This document shows positions 8,871 through 17,477 of a stretch of 64,000 nt of DNA, piece by piece. Numbering within the stretch: position 1 is the first letter of the stretch; each line of letters starts with the position of its first letter. Origin of the DNA: Paractinoplanes tereljensis (GTDB taxonomy: Bacteria > Actinomycetota > Actinomycetes > Mycobacteriales > Micromonosporaceae). The stretch is taken from contig NZ_BOMY01000013.1 in NCBI RefSeq assembly GCF_016862435.1, positions 310,001 through 374,000 on the forward strand, given 5' to 3'. Under the pieces are notes generated by a model. It saw only the letters and a program-made list of their open reading frames with translations, made no database searches and was not told the DNA's origin. The position numbers were made by a program, and so were the translations under genes.

Positions 8871-9368
8871 TCAGCGCTTCGAGTACTGCGGAGCCTTACG
8901 GGCCTTCTTGAGGCCGTACTTCTTGCTTTCCTTGACCCGGGAGTCCCGGGTGAGGAAGCCGGCCTTCTTCAGGGCCGGGCGGTCGTCCGGTTCGTTCGTG
9001 ATGAGCGCCCGGGAGATGCCGAGGCGAAGCGCACCGGCCTGGCCGGTGATGCCGCCGCCGCGGAGGTTGGCGATCACGTCGAACTGCTCGGCCTTCTCGG
9101 CGATGTTCAGCGGCTCACGGATGAGCTGCTGGTGCACCTTGCTCGGGAAGTAGGCCTCGAGGTCGCGACCGTTACAGGTGATCTTGCCGGTGCCGGGGAT
9201 GAGACGCACCCGGACGATGGCCTCCTTGCGGCGGCCAACGGTCTGGATCGGACGGTCACCGGGACGCGGGGCGCGGACCGGGGCCGGCGCGGGCGTCTCA
9301 ACGACGACGACCGTCTCAGCGGGCTCCTCGACGGTCTCGACGACCTCGGGCTCGATGATGTCGGACAT
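8871..9368 (-). CDS. rpsI: 30S ribosomal protein S9
   Basis: 165 residues from the ATG at 9368; a longer in-frame start would add eight residues with no support. The first 40 residues are a Glu/Val/Pro-rich, acidic then proline-rich extension typical of actinobacterial S9. The conserved core follows with [33 protein letters not shown] and the C-terminal [11 protein letters not shown], whose basic tail reaches toward the P-site tRNA. It lies 20 bases after rplM. Confidence 0.96.
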   Translation of the reverse strand: MSDIIEPEVVETVEEPAETVVVVETPAPAPVRAPRPGDRPIQTVGRRKEAIVRVRLIPGTGKITCNGRDLEAYFPSKVHQQLIREPLNIAEKAEQFDVIANLRGGGITGQAGALRLGISRALITNEPDDRPALKKAGFLTRDSRVKESKKYGLKKARKAPQYSKR

Positions 9369-9388
9369 GCTGCTGCCTTCTCCCGCGC

Positions 9389-9832
9389 TCACTGCGCGAT
9401 CTGGGTGATTTCGAACGGCTGGGGCTGCTGAGCGGCGTGCGGGTGCTCAGCGCCCGGGTAGACCTTCAGCTTCTTGATGATCTGCCGCGCGAGCTTGTTG
9501 TGCGGGAGCATGCCCTTGACGGCCAGCTCGATCGCCTTCTCGGGCCGCTTGGTGAGCAGCTCCTCGTAGCCGATCTGCTTGAGGCCACCCGGGTAGCCCG
9601 AGTGCCGGTAAGCGACCTTGGTCTGCCGCTTGTTGCCGGTCAGAGCCACCTTGCCCGCGTTGATGATCACCACGAAGTCGCCGGTGTCGACGTGCGGCGC
9701 GAAGGTCGGCTTGTGCTTACCGCGCAGGAGACTGGCGGTGTGGGTAGCCAGGCGGCCCAGAACGACGTCGGAAGCGTCGATAATGTGCCACTGACGCTCG
9801 ATCTCACCCGGCTTCGGGCTGTACGTACGCAC
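9389..9832 (-). CDS. rplM: 50S ribosomal protein L13
   Basis: A 147-residue early-assembly protein of the large subunit. The core is recognisable from [29 protein letters not shown] and [22 protein letters not shown]. The start is GTG at 9832, preceded by AAGG eight bases upstream. It is the first gene of a two-gene operon with rpsI, and the long region upstream must hold its promoter. Confidence 0.96.
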   Translation of the reverse strand: MRTYSPKPGEIERQWHIIDASDVVLGRLATHTASLLRGKHKPTFAPHVDTGDFVVIINAGKVALTGNKRQTKVAYRHSGYPGGLKQIGYEELLTKRPEKAIELAVKGMLPHNKLARQIIKKLKVYPGAEHPHAAQQPQPFEITQIAQ

Positions 9833-10399
9833 AGAATTACCTTGTCTTGTCGTCGGTCTGGGGTCGCGCGCTGGTCGCGTCGAGAACAGAATCTCAAGCG
9901 CTCACACAACAGCAGGCAACAATACCCGGCCGCGCGACACGTGGTCAAAACGAGGTGGGTCCCACAGGACCCCTCACGATATGCCCGCCAAGCATACTCT
10001 GCTCTCCCGACGCACCCGAGCCCGGGATCCAAGGTCATCCAGGTCACAGATCAATGCGTCTTAGCAGGCTCGAAACAAACGGGACGCCGAGCCGAAATTC
10101 CCCACCGGCACGCTTCCAGGCATGACCAATGGTGCGCACCCCTCGACGACGCGGGCTGAGCGTAGCCCTCGCGTGCGTCGACGGCGCACTATGGATAGGC
10201 CACCGTCAGGGTTGAGGACGGACCTGACGGTGACCGCCGGACCTAATCGGTCTGGCGAGGAGAAGTCGCGGTGTGCGCCGAGCGGAGGTACGGCGGAGAT
10301 CGCAAGCGTGACATGGGAGCGGGTCGACGCTGAGGACGGCGAACTCCGAGCGTGCCCTTCGGTGGACCGTTTGGCCACGCCGCGACTTCTCGAAAAAAC
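9833..10399. other. 567-base intergenic region between divergent rplM and the HemD/winged-helix gene
   Basis: Holds the rplM promoter and leader on the minus strand. TATGCT at 9991-9996 is a weak -10 candidate with no clear -35. GTGGGTCC...GGACCC near 9955-9976 could form a small hairpin. The right half has a 10-bp inverted repeat at 10201-10232. An open frame from 10191 to 10403 ends in TGA overlapping the ATG of the next gene. I see no convincing homology in that frame and do not call it a gene. Confidence 0.6.
10201..10232. repeat. 10-bp inverted repeat upstream of the HemD/winged-helix gene
   Basis: CACCGTCAGG and CCTGACGGTG are perfect arms spaced by 12 bases. The centre-to-centre distance of 22 bases (two helical turns) suits a dimeric DNA-binding protein. 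The next gene itself encodes a winged-helix domain, so autoregulation is possible but unproven. Confidence 0.55.
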
Positions 10400-11545
10400 A
10401 TGACCGACCGCGCGGGGGGAACGCGACGGACGGTGATCACTGCGGCCGCCCTGGCCGAGCCGACCGCGTCGCTGTCCGGCTACACGGTCGGGGTTACCGC
10501 CGACCGGCGCCGGGACGAGCTGGCCGGGCTCCTGGAGAGCCGGGGCGCCCGGGTGGTGCTGGCCCCGGCCCTGCGGATCGTCCCGATCGCCGATGACGCC
10601 GAGCTCAAGGCCGCTACCCGGGCCTGCCTCGACCATCCGCCCGACATCGTGCTGGTCAACACCGGTATCGGCATGCGGGGCTGGCTGGAGGCGGCCGAGG
10701 GCTGGGGCCTGGCCGAGCCGCTGCGCGCCGCGCTGGCCCGCGCCTACCTGGTCGCCCGCGGGCCCAAGGCCCGGGCCGCGATCCGCTCGGCCGGCCTGCA
10801 CGACCAGTGGTCCCCCGAGGGGGAGAGCTACGAGGAGGTCGTCGACCACCTCAAGGCCCGCGGCATCGCCGGCCTGACGGTCGCGCTCCAGTTGCACGGC
10901 GAGAGTCAGCCGGAATACACCGAGGCCCTGGAGGCCGCTGGGGCCCGAGTGATCGAGGTGCCGGTCTACCGCTGGGCGGCGCCGACCGACCCGGCCCCGC
11001 TGCACCGCCTCGTCGACCTCATCACCGGCCAGTTGGTGGACGCGGTGACATTCACCTCGGCAGCGGCCGTCACAGCTCTCCTGCGGGCCGCGGGGCCCGG
11101 TTCCGACGGTCTACTGGCCGCGTTGCGCTCGAACGTCCTGGTGGCCTGTGTGGGCCCGGTCACGGCGGCGCCGCTGAAGCGGCACGACATCCCGGTCGTG
11201 GCGCCCGCGCGGGCCCGGCTGAGTGCCCTGGTCCGGACGATCGTCGAGGAACTGCCGAAGCGGGCGGTCTCGCTCGAGGTGGCCGGCCATTCGCTGACCC
11301 TGCGCGGCCATGCCGCGGTCGTCGACGGCGATCTGCGGCCGCTCGCGCCGGCGCCGATGGCCGTGCTGCGGGCGCTGGCCGCCACGCCCGGCCGGGTGCT
11401 GTCCCGGGCGGCGCTACTTCATGCTCTCCCCCGGGGCGCCGACGAACACGCGGTCGAGATGGCGGTGGCCCGCCTCCGAGCCGGTCTGGGCGCTCCCGGG
11501 GTGGTTCAAACGGTGGTCAAGCGGGGCTACCGGCTGCCGAACTAG
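10400..11545 (+). CDS. uroporphyrinogen-III synthase (HemD) domain fused to OmpR-type winged-helix DNA-binding domain
   Basis: A 381-residue two-domain protein. Residues about 25-265 resemble HemD (GYTVGVTADRRRDELAGLLE, VNTGIGMRGWLE, ALQLHGESQPEY, VDAVTFTSAAAV, CVGPVTAAPL). Residues about 290-381 match the C-terminal effector domain of OmpR/PhoB regulators (LAATPGRVLSRAALL, AVEMAVARLRAGLG, VVQTVVKRGYRLPN). There is no receiver domain. Such fusions are known in actinobacteria and are thought to be regulators, some near nitrite reductase genes; here the neighbour is a conservon. The ATG at 10400 has no clear ribosome site but overlaps an upstream stop. Whether it still makes uroporphyrinogen III is unknown. 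Confidence 0.87.
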   Translation: MTDRAGGTRRTVITAAALAEPTASLSGYTVGVTADRRRDELAGLLESRGARVVLAPALRIVPIADDAELKAATRACLDHPPDIVLVNTGIGMRGWLEAAEGWGLAEPLRAALARAYLVARGPKARAAIRSAGLHDQWSPEGESYEEVVDHLKARGIAGLTVALQLHGESQPEYTEALEAAGARVIEVPVYRWAAPTDPAPLHRLVDLITGQLVDAVTFTSAAAVTALLRAAGPGSDGLLAALRSNVLVACVGPVTAAPLKRHDIPVVAPARARLSALVRTIVEELPKRAVSLEVAGHSLTLRGHAAVVDGDLRPLAPAPMAVLRALAATPGRVLSRAALLHALPRGADEHAVEMAVARLRAGLGAPGVVQTVVKRGYRLPN

Positions 11546-12162
11546 CCGACGACGGCCGGATAACCCCCGGACTGCTCGGCCACCAGGGTGGCCATCGCGT
11601 GCTCCACCACCTGCACCAGGACCGCCTTGACCGACTCACGGTGGCGGGCGTCACACATCACCAGGGGTACGTGCGGCGGGATCGCCAACGCCTCGCGCAC
11701 CTCGTCCGGCTCGTAGCGCGGCGCGCCGTCGAAGCAGTTGAGGGCCACGATGTACGGCAGGTGCCGGTTCTCGAAGTAGTCCAGCGGCGCGAACGCGTCC
11801 GCGATGCGGCGGGTGTCGACCAGGACCGCCGCACCCACGGCACCCCGGATGAGCTCGTCCCACATGAACCAGAAGCGGGTCTGCCCGGGGGTACCGAAGA
11901 GGTAGAGGATCAGGTCGTCGGCCATGGTGATCCGGCCGAAGTCCATCGCCACCGTGGTGGTCTCCTTGCCGGGCACCTTGGACGCGTCGTCGACGCCCTG
12001 CCCGGCCGAGGTCATCAGCGCCTCGGTGGTCAGCGGCTCGATCTCGGAGACGGCACCGACGAGCGTCGTCTTGCCGACGCCGAAGCCGCCCGCAATCACG
12101 ATCTTCGCGGAGGTGATCTCCCTGGGTTGCGCCCCCGCCCGCTCAGAGCTTGCGAAGTCCAC
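11542..12162 (-). CDS. cvnD: conservon small GTPase CvnD (MglA/Rag-like)
   Basis: A 206-residue GTP-binding protein, last gene of the conservon. It has the P-loop GGFGVGKTT, the G3 region LFGTPGQTRF and the G4-like NCFD. In family members, CvnD forms a membrane-associated switch with CvnA, CvnB and CvnC, likened to eukaryotic G-protein coupling. The start is GTG at 12162, giving the typical MDFASSERAG beginning and a 20-base overlap with cvnC. Its stop shares the palindrome CTAG with the stop of the convergent HemD/winged-helix gene. Confidence 0.94.
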   Translation of the reverse strand: MDFASSERAGAQPREITSAKIVIAGGFGVGKTTLVGAVSEIEPLTTEALMTSAGQGVDDASKVPGKETTTVAMDFGRITMADDLILYLFGTPGQTRFWFMWDELIRGAVGAAVLVDTRRIADAFAPLDYFENRHLPYIVALNCFDGAPRYEPDEVREALAIPPHVPLVMCDARHRESVKAVLVQVVEHAMATLVAEQSGGYPAVVG

Positions 12163-12505
12163 TCAACACCCTTTCCAGCAGATCCATCCGCTCCGTGAAG
12201 CCCTTCTTGGGAGCGGCGCTGTGCAACGACAGCAGTCCGTCGGCGACCATGTCCGCGACCAGCACCCGCGCCACGCCCAGCGGTTGCCGGGTGAACGCGG
12301 AGAGCTCGGCCAGGGACTGCGGTTTTGCCTCGCAGAGCACCGCGATGCGGTACTTGTCGTGCCCGGCGAACCGGGCCTCTTGTAAGGCGGCCTGGCTGGC
12401 TACCAGGATCGCCTCGATCGGAATGTCACGGCGTGGCTCGGTCCGTCCGCGAGTGACCGCGTACGGGCGAACCAGGTTGCCCCGTGGGTCCTGTGGTTGC
12501 CCCAT
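12143..12505 (-). CDS. cvnC: conservon DUF742 protein CvnC
   Basis: A 120-residue DUF742 protein with the family start LVRPYAVTRGRT, the mid-region CEAKPQSLAELSAF and a winged-helix-like LGVARVLVADMVADGLLSLH. DUF742 proteins occur almost only in conservons, between the roadblock protein and the GTPase, as here. It overlaps the GTPase start by 20 bases and follows cvnB by 32 bases, so it is part of the same transcript. Its molecular role is not established. Confidence 0.94.
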   Translation of the reverse strand: MGQPQDPRGNLVRPYAVTRGRTEPRRDIPIEAILVASQAALQEARFAGHDKYRIAVLCEAKPQSLAELSAFTRQPLGVARVLVADMVADGLLSLHSAAPKKGFTERMDLLERVLSGLRKL

Positions 12506-12537
12506 GACGCGATCACCCCCTCTCCGGCGGCCGCCGG

Positions 12538-12945
12538 CTAATGACTGACGGTCTCGCGGGGAGCCGGCGTCAGCGCGGCACCCACCCGCTCAACGAGCAA
12601 CGCCATCTCATAGCCGACCTGACCCACGTCGCAGCTGCGCGCGGCGAGCACGCCCATCGACGAGCCGTCGCTGACCGACATGAGGAAGAGGTAACCACTC
12701 TCCATCTCGATGATGGTCTGCTGGACGGCACCGGCATTGAACATCCGGGACGCACCCTCGGTGAGGCTGACCACCCCGGAGGCGATGGCGGCGAGCTGGT
12801 CGGCCCGGTCGGCCGGCAGATCACGCGAGGACGCCAGCAGCAGTCCGTCCGCCGAGACCGCCACGACGTGGGCGATACCGGCAACGCTGTTGGCGAAGTT
12901 GTTGAGCAGCCAGCCCATGTCCTGCATGGTGGGGGGCCTGGTCAC
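12538..12945 (-). CDS. cvnB: conservon roadblock/LC7-domain protein CvnB
   Basis: A 135-residue roadblock/LC7-fold protein (LLNNFANSVAGIAHVVAVSA, DGLLLASSRDL, YLFLMSVSDGSSMGVLAA). Roadblock proteins act as regulators of MglA-like GTPases, so CvnB is the likely partner of CvnD. The GTG start overlaps the cvnA stop (GTGA), giving tight translational coupling with the sensor kinase. Confidence 0.95.
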   Translation of the reverse strand: MTRPPTMQDMGWLLNNFANSVAGIAHVVAVSADGLLLASSRDLPADRADQLAAIASGVVSLTEGASRMFNAGAVQQTIIEMESGYLFLMSVSDGSSMGVLAARSCDVGQVGYEMALLVERVGAALTPAPRETVSH

Positions 12946-15845
12946 TGGTCCATCTCCTTAGCTTCGAGGGCGGTCTCGGCACTGCCGTCCGTCCGCCCGC
13001 GTTGCACACCACGGTGGTACGCGGACAGGAGTCCTCGAACCTCGTCGGGGCTGCGACGGTTCTGGTTGCGCGGTCCGCTCTGCACGCCGCCGGGCACCAA
13101 TTGTGCCTGCGGTACGCGCTTGGGCAGTCCGGAGCGGGTAGTGCCGGCGTCGACCGGTTCGGCAGCCGCCATAGCTCGCTGCCACCCCACGTCCGCCGCC
13201 GTCTTCCATCGGTCCTCGGCCGCCGGACGCGGCTTCGGAACCGATGATCCATTGTGCCCGTTCGCCGCCGGAGCGGGCGCGGGAGGTGCCGCCGGTGCGG
13301 GCGGCGGGGTGGGTGCCGCCGCGGGTGCCGGTACGGACGCGGGTGCGGGTGCCTGCGGCAACGCGGGCGGGCCCGAGTTGGGCGGCGGCGCGTACCCGGC
13401 GGTGGGCATCCCCCACTCCTCCGGAGCCGCTCCCTCGTGGTTACGGAACCAGCTCTGCTGCATCTCCACGAAGATCGGCGAGTCGTTCCGCTCCTCGGCC
13501 GGTACCGGCATCTCCTGCACCGGCACCGGAGGCATCGCGGCGAGGGCGGCCCCCCAGCTGCCCGAGTCCGGCTGTGCCGGTGCCGGTGTCGGCGCCATGG
13601 GTGCCGGTGTCATCGGGGTGAAGCCGTTCATCCCGCCCTGCGCGGTGACCGGCTGGGCCACCCGGGTGGGCAGCGGCGGCCGGTTCGGCGTGGGCGCGGC
13701 CTCGGGGGCCGGGCGCTGCGAGGGGAACCGCGGCAGCTGCGGGTGACTGGGAGCGGACACCTGCTGCTCGCGCTCGCGCCACGGGTCCGGGGCGATCGCC
13801 GGCAGCGTGGCGGTCGCGGCCCGGGCGGCCATCGCGTCCCAGCCGCCGGCCGGCGCGGAGCCCAGCTCCGGGAACTGCCCGCTGTTGGGGAGCTGCCCGT
13901 CCCGCCGGTTGGCCACCACCACGATGCTGCTGGGCAGGATCACCTGGGCGACGGTGCCGCCCTCGAGGTTGGCCCGCAGCTCGACCCGGATGCCGTAGCG
14001 GCTGGCGAGCCGGCCGACCACGGCCAGGCCCATCAGCCGGAACGCGGCCACGTCCACATTGGGTGTCTCGGAGAGCCGCCGGTTGAGCTGGTCCATCTGG
14101 TCCTCGGACATGCCGAGGCCGCGGTCCTCCACCTGGACCACCACGTAGTCGCGGATGCGCCGGGCGTCGGCGACCACGGTGGTGGTGGGCGGGGAGAACC
14201 GGGTGGCGTTGTCGAGCAGCTCGGCGACCAGTCGGACCACGTCGTTGACGGCGAGCGCGGCGATGGCGATGTCGGTGTCGACCGTGCCGAACTCGATGCG
14301 GTTGTAGAGCTCGACCTCGGACTGACTGGCCCGCAGGGCGTCGACGAGCAGCGCGTCCTCGCGGCGCGGCGGGCTGGAGTCGGCGCCCGCCAGCACCAGC
14401 AGGTTTTCGTCGTTTCGGCGCATCCGGGTGGCGAGGTGGTCGAGCTCGAAGAGCCGGGCCAGTCGCTTCGGGTCTTCCTCGGTGCGCTCGATGCTGTCCA
14501 GCTCGCCGATCATCCGGTCGACCAGGGACTGCGAGCGGCGGGCCAGGTTGAGGAACATGGCCGAGACGGTGGTGCGCAGCGCGGCCTGCTCGGCCGCGAT
14601 CCGGACGGCCTCACGGTGGACCACGTTGAACGCCTGCGCAACCTGGCCGATCTCGTCGCGGTTGGTGAGCCGGATCGGGTCCCGCAGTTGCCGGACGATC
14701 TCGTCGGCACCGCTCTCGCCGAGGGTTCGGGCGTCGCGCAGCCGGGCCACGGCATCGGGCAGGTCGCGGTTGGCCACCGCCAGCGCACCCTCCCGCAGCC
14801 GGCGCAGCGACAGGTTGAGCGATCGGGCCAGAACCACCGCGAGCGAGATGGCCACGATCAGCACGAGTACGACCAGTGCGGCCTCGAGCGCGGCCTGCCG
14901 GACCACCGAGTCGGCCTCGTCGCCGGCCAGCTTGAGGTCGTCCGTCTCGAGTTCCTGCTCGGCCCAGCGCATCAGGTCGACGACCGCGCCGAAGGACTGG
15001 ATGATCTCGTCGGACGGGACCGCCACGCCGCGACCGAGCTGGATCGAGACCTGGTCGGCCAGGTTGACCGCGTCACCGGTGACCACGTTGTCCACCAGGG
15101 ACTGCTGCTCGGTGTCGGCGAACGCGGCGAAGGTCAGCAGGCCTTCCTGCTGGCTGGTCTGGGCCGCAATGAACGCGGTGCGCTGCTCGGCGCTGAGGTC
15201 ACCGGAGACCAGGGCCGAGTAGGAGAGCGCCTCGAGTTCGGCGGCACCGGCCTTGGCCTTGGCGAACGCGCTGGTGGCCCGGAGGCTGTCGCCGACCTGG
15301 TCGTCACCGGCGTACTGGCTGACCGCCTCGCCGTACCCGAGCAGGTCGGTGAGAACCACGCCGTAGCGCGACATGGTCTCGGCGACGCCGAGCCCTTCGC
15401 GCTGGCTCACCTGGTTGCGGGTGGCGTTGAGGGTGTTCAGGTTGTCGTCGATCTGGACCAGCCGGGCCTGTACCGCCTCGGCCGGCTCGTCGAGCGCGCG
15501 GCGGTGGGCCCGGTAGATCTCGATCTCGGCGTCGGTGGCCTTCACCCGGGCGGTGTAGTTGTCCACCTTGGCGCCCTGGGTGGCGAGGTACGCCGCGGCG
15601 GCCATCCGCTCGCCGTGCAGCAACTGGGTCAGCGTCGAGACGTCGGTGCCGACCTCGGCCAGTTTCTCGACCTGATTGGCCTCGGTTGCGCGTTGACTTA
15701 CATCGACCAGCCGAGCGGTGGCGAGCACGACAACCGCGGCCAGCGGTACAAACAGAATGAGAGCCAGTTTGGCGCGGATCCGTGCGTCCCGAAGCCGGGG
15801 AAAGACACCACGGCGCGCCACCTGGGTCGAAGATCCGGTGCTCAC
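12942..15845 (-). CDS. cvnA: conservon sensor histidine kinase CvnA with nitrate/nitrite-sensor-like extracellular domain
   Basis: A 967-residue membrane kinase. TM1 is about 22-44 (LALILFVPLAAVVVLATARL). A long helical extracellular NIT-like domain follows to about 318. TM2 is about 319-341, with a HAMP linker and a helical dimerisation region (FELDHLATRMRRN near 470). The HATPase domain has N-box ELLDNATRF near 545 and DRGLGM near 576. A Pro/Ala-rich tail of about 300 residues ends the protein. GTG at 15845 is chosen because GGAGGAG lies seven bases upstream; longer in-frame starts lack a site. It heads the conservon, with a binding-protein gene divergent to it. Confidence 0.92.
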   Translation of the reverse strand: MSTGSSTQVARRGVFPRLRDARIRAKLALILFVPLAAVVVLATARLVDVSQRATEANQVEKLAEVGTDVSTLTQLLHGERMAAAAYLATQGAKVDNYTARVKATDAEIEIYRAHRRALDEPAEAVQARLVQIDDNLNTLNATRNQVSQREGLGVAETMSRYGVVLTDLLGYGEAVSQYAGDDQVGDSLRATSAFAKAKAGAAELEALSYSALVSGDLSAEQRTAFIAAQTSQQEGLLTFAAFADTEQQSLVDNVVTGDAVNLADQVSIQLGRGVAVPSDEIIQSFGAVVDLMRWAEQELETDDLKLAGDEADSVVRQAALEAALVVLVLIVAISLAVVLARSLNLSLRRLREGALAVANRDLPDAVARLRDARTLGESGADEIVRQLRDPIRLTNRDEIGQVAQAFNVVHREAVRIAAEQAALRTTVSAMFLNLARRSQSLVDRMIGELDSIERTEEDPKRLARLFELDHLATRMRRNDENLLVLAGADSSPPRREDALLVDALRASQSEVELYNRIEFGTVDTDIAIAALAVNDVVRLVAELLDNATRFSPPTTTVVADARRIRDYVVVQVEDRGLGMSEDQMDQLNRRLSETPNVDVAAFRLMGLAVVGRLASRYGIRVELRANLEGGTVAQVILPSSIVVVANRRDGQLPNSGQFPELGSAPAGGWDAMAARAATATLPAIAPDPWREREQQVSAPSHPQLPRFPSQRPAPEAAPTPNRPPLPTRVAQPVTAQGGMNGFTPMTPAPMAPTPAPAQPDSGSWGAALAAMPPVPVQEMPVPAEERNDSPIFVEMQQSWFRNHEGAAPEEWGMPTAGYAPPPNSGPPALPQAPAPASVPAPAAAPTPPPAPAAPPAPAPAANGHNGSSVPKPRPAAEDRWKTAADVGWQRAMAAAEPVDAGTTRSGLPKRVPQAQLVPGGVQSGPRNQNRRSPDEVRGLLSAYHRGVQRGRTDGSAETALEAKEMDQ

Positions 15846-16213
15846 GACTTCTCCTCCGTGGTCTTCCCCGTGTCTCCTCGCCCGCACAGGAGCCTGCGGC
15901 CCGGCGATTTCATCAGAGAGCGCAGTCGTTTGGGAAGTCTGGCTCTGCCCGGAAACAAACTTGTTGTCCGATGAGTAACCAGCCATTCGGATCCACATTC
16001 GACACGGACGCCGCTTTGACGTGCGCGAATGTCCGAGAGGACACAGAAAGTGATTGCACGGTTACCCAAAACGGTCAAGATTCCAACCAATATGTGAGAC
16101 GACCGTCCCGTCACGACGCTGCGCACCAGCTTGACCAGCCGCCTTCACGTTGGCAAGGTTTGCCGCGATCCGCCGGACATACTGTCCGCATCTCCCCTCG
16201 AGGAGGCACCGCA
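15846..16213. other. 368-base divergent intergenic region between cvnA and the binding-protein gene
   Basis: Carries the 5' ends of both transcripts. It is locally less GC-rich than its flanks, as expected of a promoter region. On the plus strand, TTGACC (16131-16136) and CAAGGT (16154-16159) are 17 bases apart and could be a weak promoter for the binding protein. On the minus strand a TTGACC is present near 16072-16077 but without a TANNNT partner. No coding gene is seen. Confidence 0.5.
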
Positions 16214-17380
16214 GTGAGGCTCCCTCGCCTCGCCACGGCATCCGTCGTGGCCTCGACGCTTCTCGTCGCCGGTTTGGCCGGCTGCACATCGGACGACGGG
16301 GACTCGGGCGGTGACGGCGGCACCATCGTGATCGGTGCCGACCTGAACAACTCCTCCACCGTGGACGCCGCCTACGGCCGCGCACTTCAGCTGCGGATCG
16401 ACCAGGTGAACGCGTCCGGCCGACTGGGTGACCGCAAGTTGGAGTTGCGCACCCAGGACAACCGGGCCGACGTCGCCACGTCGCTCCGCAACATCAGCGC
16501 GTTCGCCGACGACCCGTCGGTGGCCGCGATCGTGGCCGGTTCGTGCGATCCCTGTGCGGTGAGCGCGGCCAAGACGATCAACGACAAGAAGATCCCGACG
16601 ATCGCGCTGGCCGCCTCCGACGAGGTCGCCCAGCCGGTGACCGAGCGGCCGTACGTCTTCAAGCTCGGCCCCAACTCGGCCGACAGCGCCGCGACCATGG
16701 TCACCGAGCTGCGCCGCCTCAAGGTGCCCAACGCGTCGATCCTGCACACCGACGACTACTACGGCCGCGGCGGCGACAAGGCCCTCGAGGCCGAGTTGAC
16801 CAAGGCCGGCATCCCGGTGATCGGCACCAGCTCGGTGAAACCGGCCGCCACCGACATCACCCAGGCGGTCGGCACCCTGCTCGACGGCCAGCCGGCCGCC
16901 CTGCTGGTGCTGGCCGGGCCGGAGCAGTCCGCGCTGGCGGCGAAGAGTGCCAAGGCGGCCGGCTTCACCGGCCGGGTGTTCTTCGACGCGGCCGCCGCGA
17001 GCGACATGTTCATCCCGAACGACGAGGCCGCCGCGACCAACAACACCACCATGGTGTTCACCCAGATCCTGGCGGTCGACGACGTCATCGCGACGACGCC
17101 GGCCAAGGCCGCCCGCAAGCAGTGGTTCCGCGACTACATCTCGCGGTACGGCGGTTACTCGGGCGTCGCCTCGTTCGCGGCCGACGCGGTCGACCTGATC
17201 GCCGCGGCGGTGGTCCGGGTCGGCGGCAACCGCGAGCAGATCCGGACCATCGTGGAGACCTCTCAGGTCGACGGCCTCTCCGGCCCGATCCGGCTCACCC
17301 CGGCCAACCACTCCGGACTGATGCCGCAGGCCCTCACCCTCCTGGTGGCCCGAGCAGGCCGCTGGCGACTGGCATCCTAA
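16214..17380 (+). CDS. ABC-type substrate-binding lipoprotein (branched-chain amino acid/Peripla_BP_6 type), orphan
   Basis: A 388-residue exported lipoprotein. The signal ends in the lipobox LVAGLAGC, followed by an Asp/Gly/Ser linker and a type I periplasmic-binding fold (IVIGADLNNSSTVDAAYGRA, RTQDNRADVATSLRN, VAAIVAGSCDPCAVSAAK, ILHTDDYYGRGGDKALEAEL). The GTG at 16214 has AGGAGG at 16201-16206. No permease or ATPase gene is adjacent, so it is an orphan that may deliver a ligand signal rather than feed transport. It is divergent from cvnA, whose product has an extracellular sensing domain. Ligand identity cannot be read from sequence. Confidence 0.88.
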   Translation: MRLPRLATASVVASTLLVAGLAGCTSDDGDSGGDGGTIVIGADLNNSSTVDAAYGRALQLRIDQVNASGRLGDRKLELRTQDNRADVATSLRNISAFADDPSVAAIVAGSCDPCAVSAAKTINDKKIPTIALAASDEVAQPVTERPYVFKLGPNSADSAATMVTELRRLKVPNASILHTDDYYGRGGDKALEAELTKAGIPVIGTSSVKPAATDITQAVGTLLDGQPAALLVLAGPEQSALAAKSAKAAGFTGRVFFDAAAASDMFIPNDEAAATNNTTMVFTQILAVDDVIATTPAKAARKQWFRDYISRYGGYSGVASFAADAVDLIAAAVVRVGGNREQIRTIVETSQVDGLSGPIRLTPANHSGLMPQALTLLVARAGRWRLAS

Positions 17381-17464
17381 AGATCAACCGATCACGCAGC
17401 GTCACACGTCTAAACCTGCCTTAAGAATTTGGGTCCGGAGTGGCGGCATCGGGCGGGAGTTCCG

Positions 17465-17470
17465 TAACCT
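17465..17470 (+). promoter_or_regulatory. candidate -10 element for a leaderless transcript
   Basis: TAACCT ends exactly seven bases before the ATG at 17478, and no ribosome site lies at the usual distance. The spacing fits a leaderless mRNA. No -35 match was found. Confidence 0.35.
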
Positions 17471-17477
17471 CCCCGAC

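Noticed and set aside
6588..9431. A plus-strand frame of about 950 codons across the aminotransferase and opposite glmM and rpsI
   Set aside because: It crosses three well-supported genes and a terminator out of frame, without any domain of its own.
10061..11005. A minus-strand frame opposite the HemD/winged-helix gene
   Set aside because: No motif, and it overlaps the HemD domain, which is well supported on the plus strand.
13254..15974. A plus-strand frame of about 900 codons opposite cvnA
   Set aside because: cvnA domains and the coupled conservon genes are clear on the minus strand; this frame shows only low-complexity antisense sequence.
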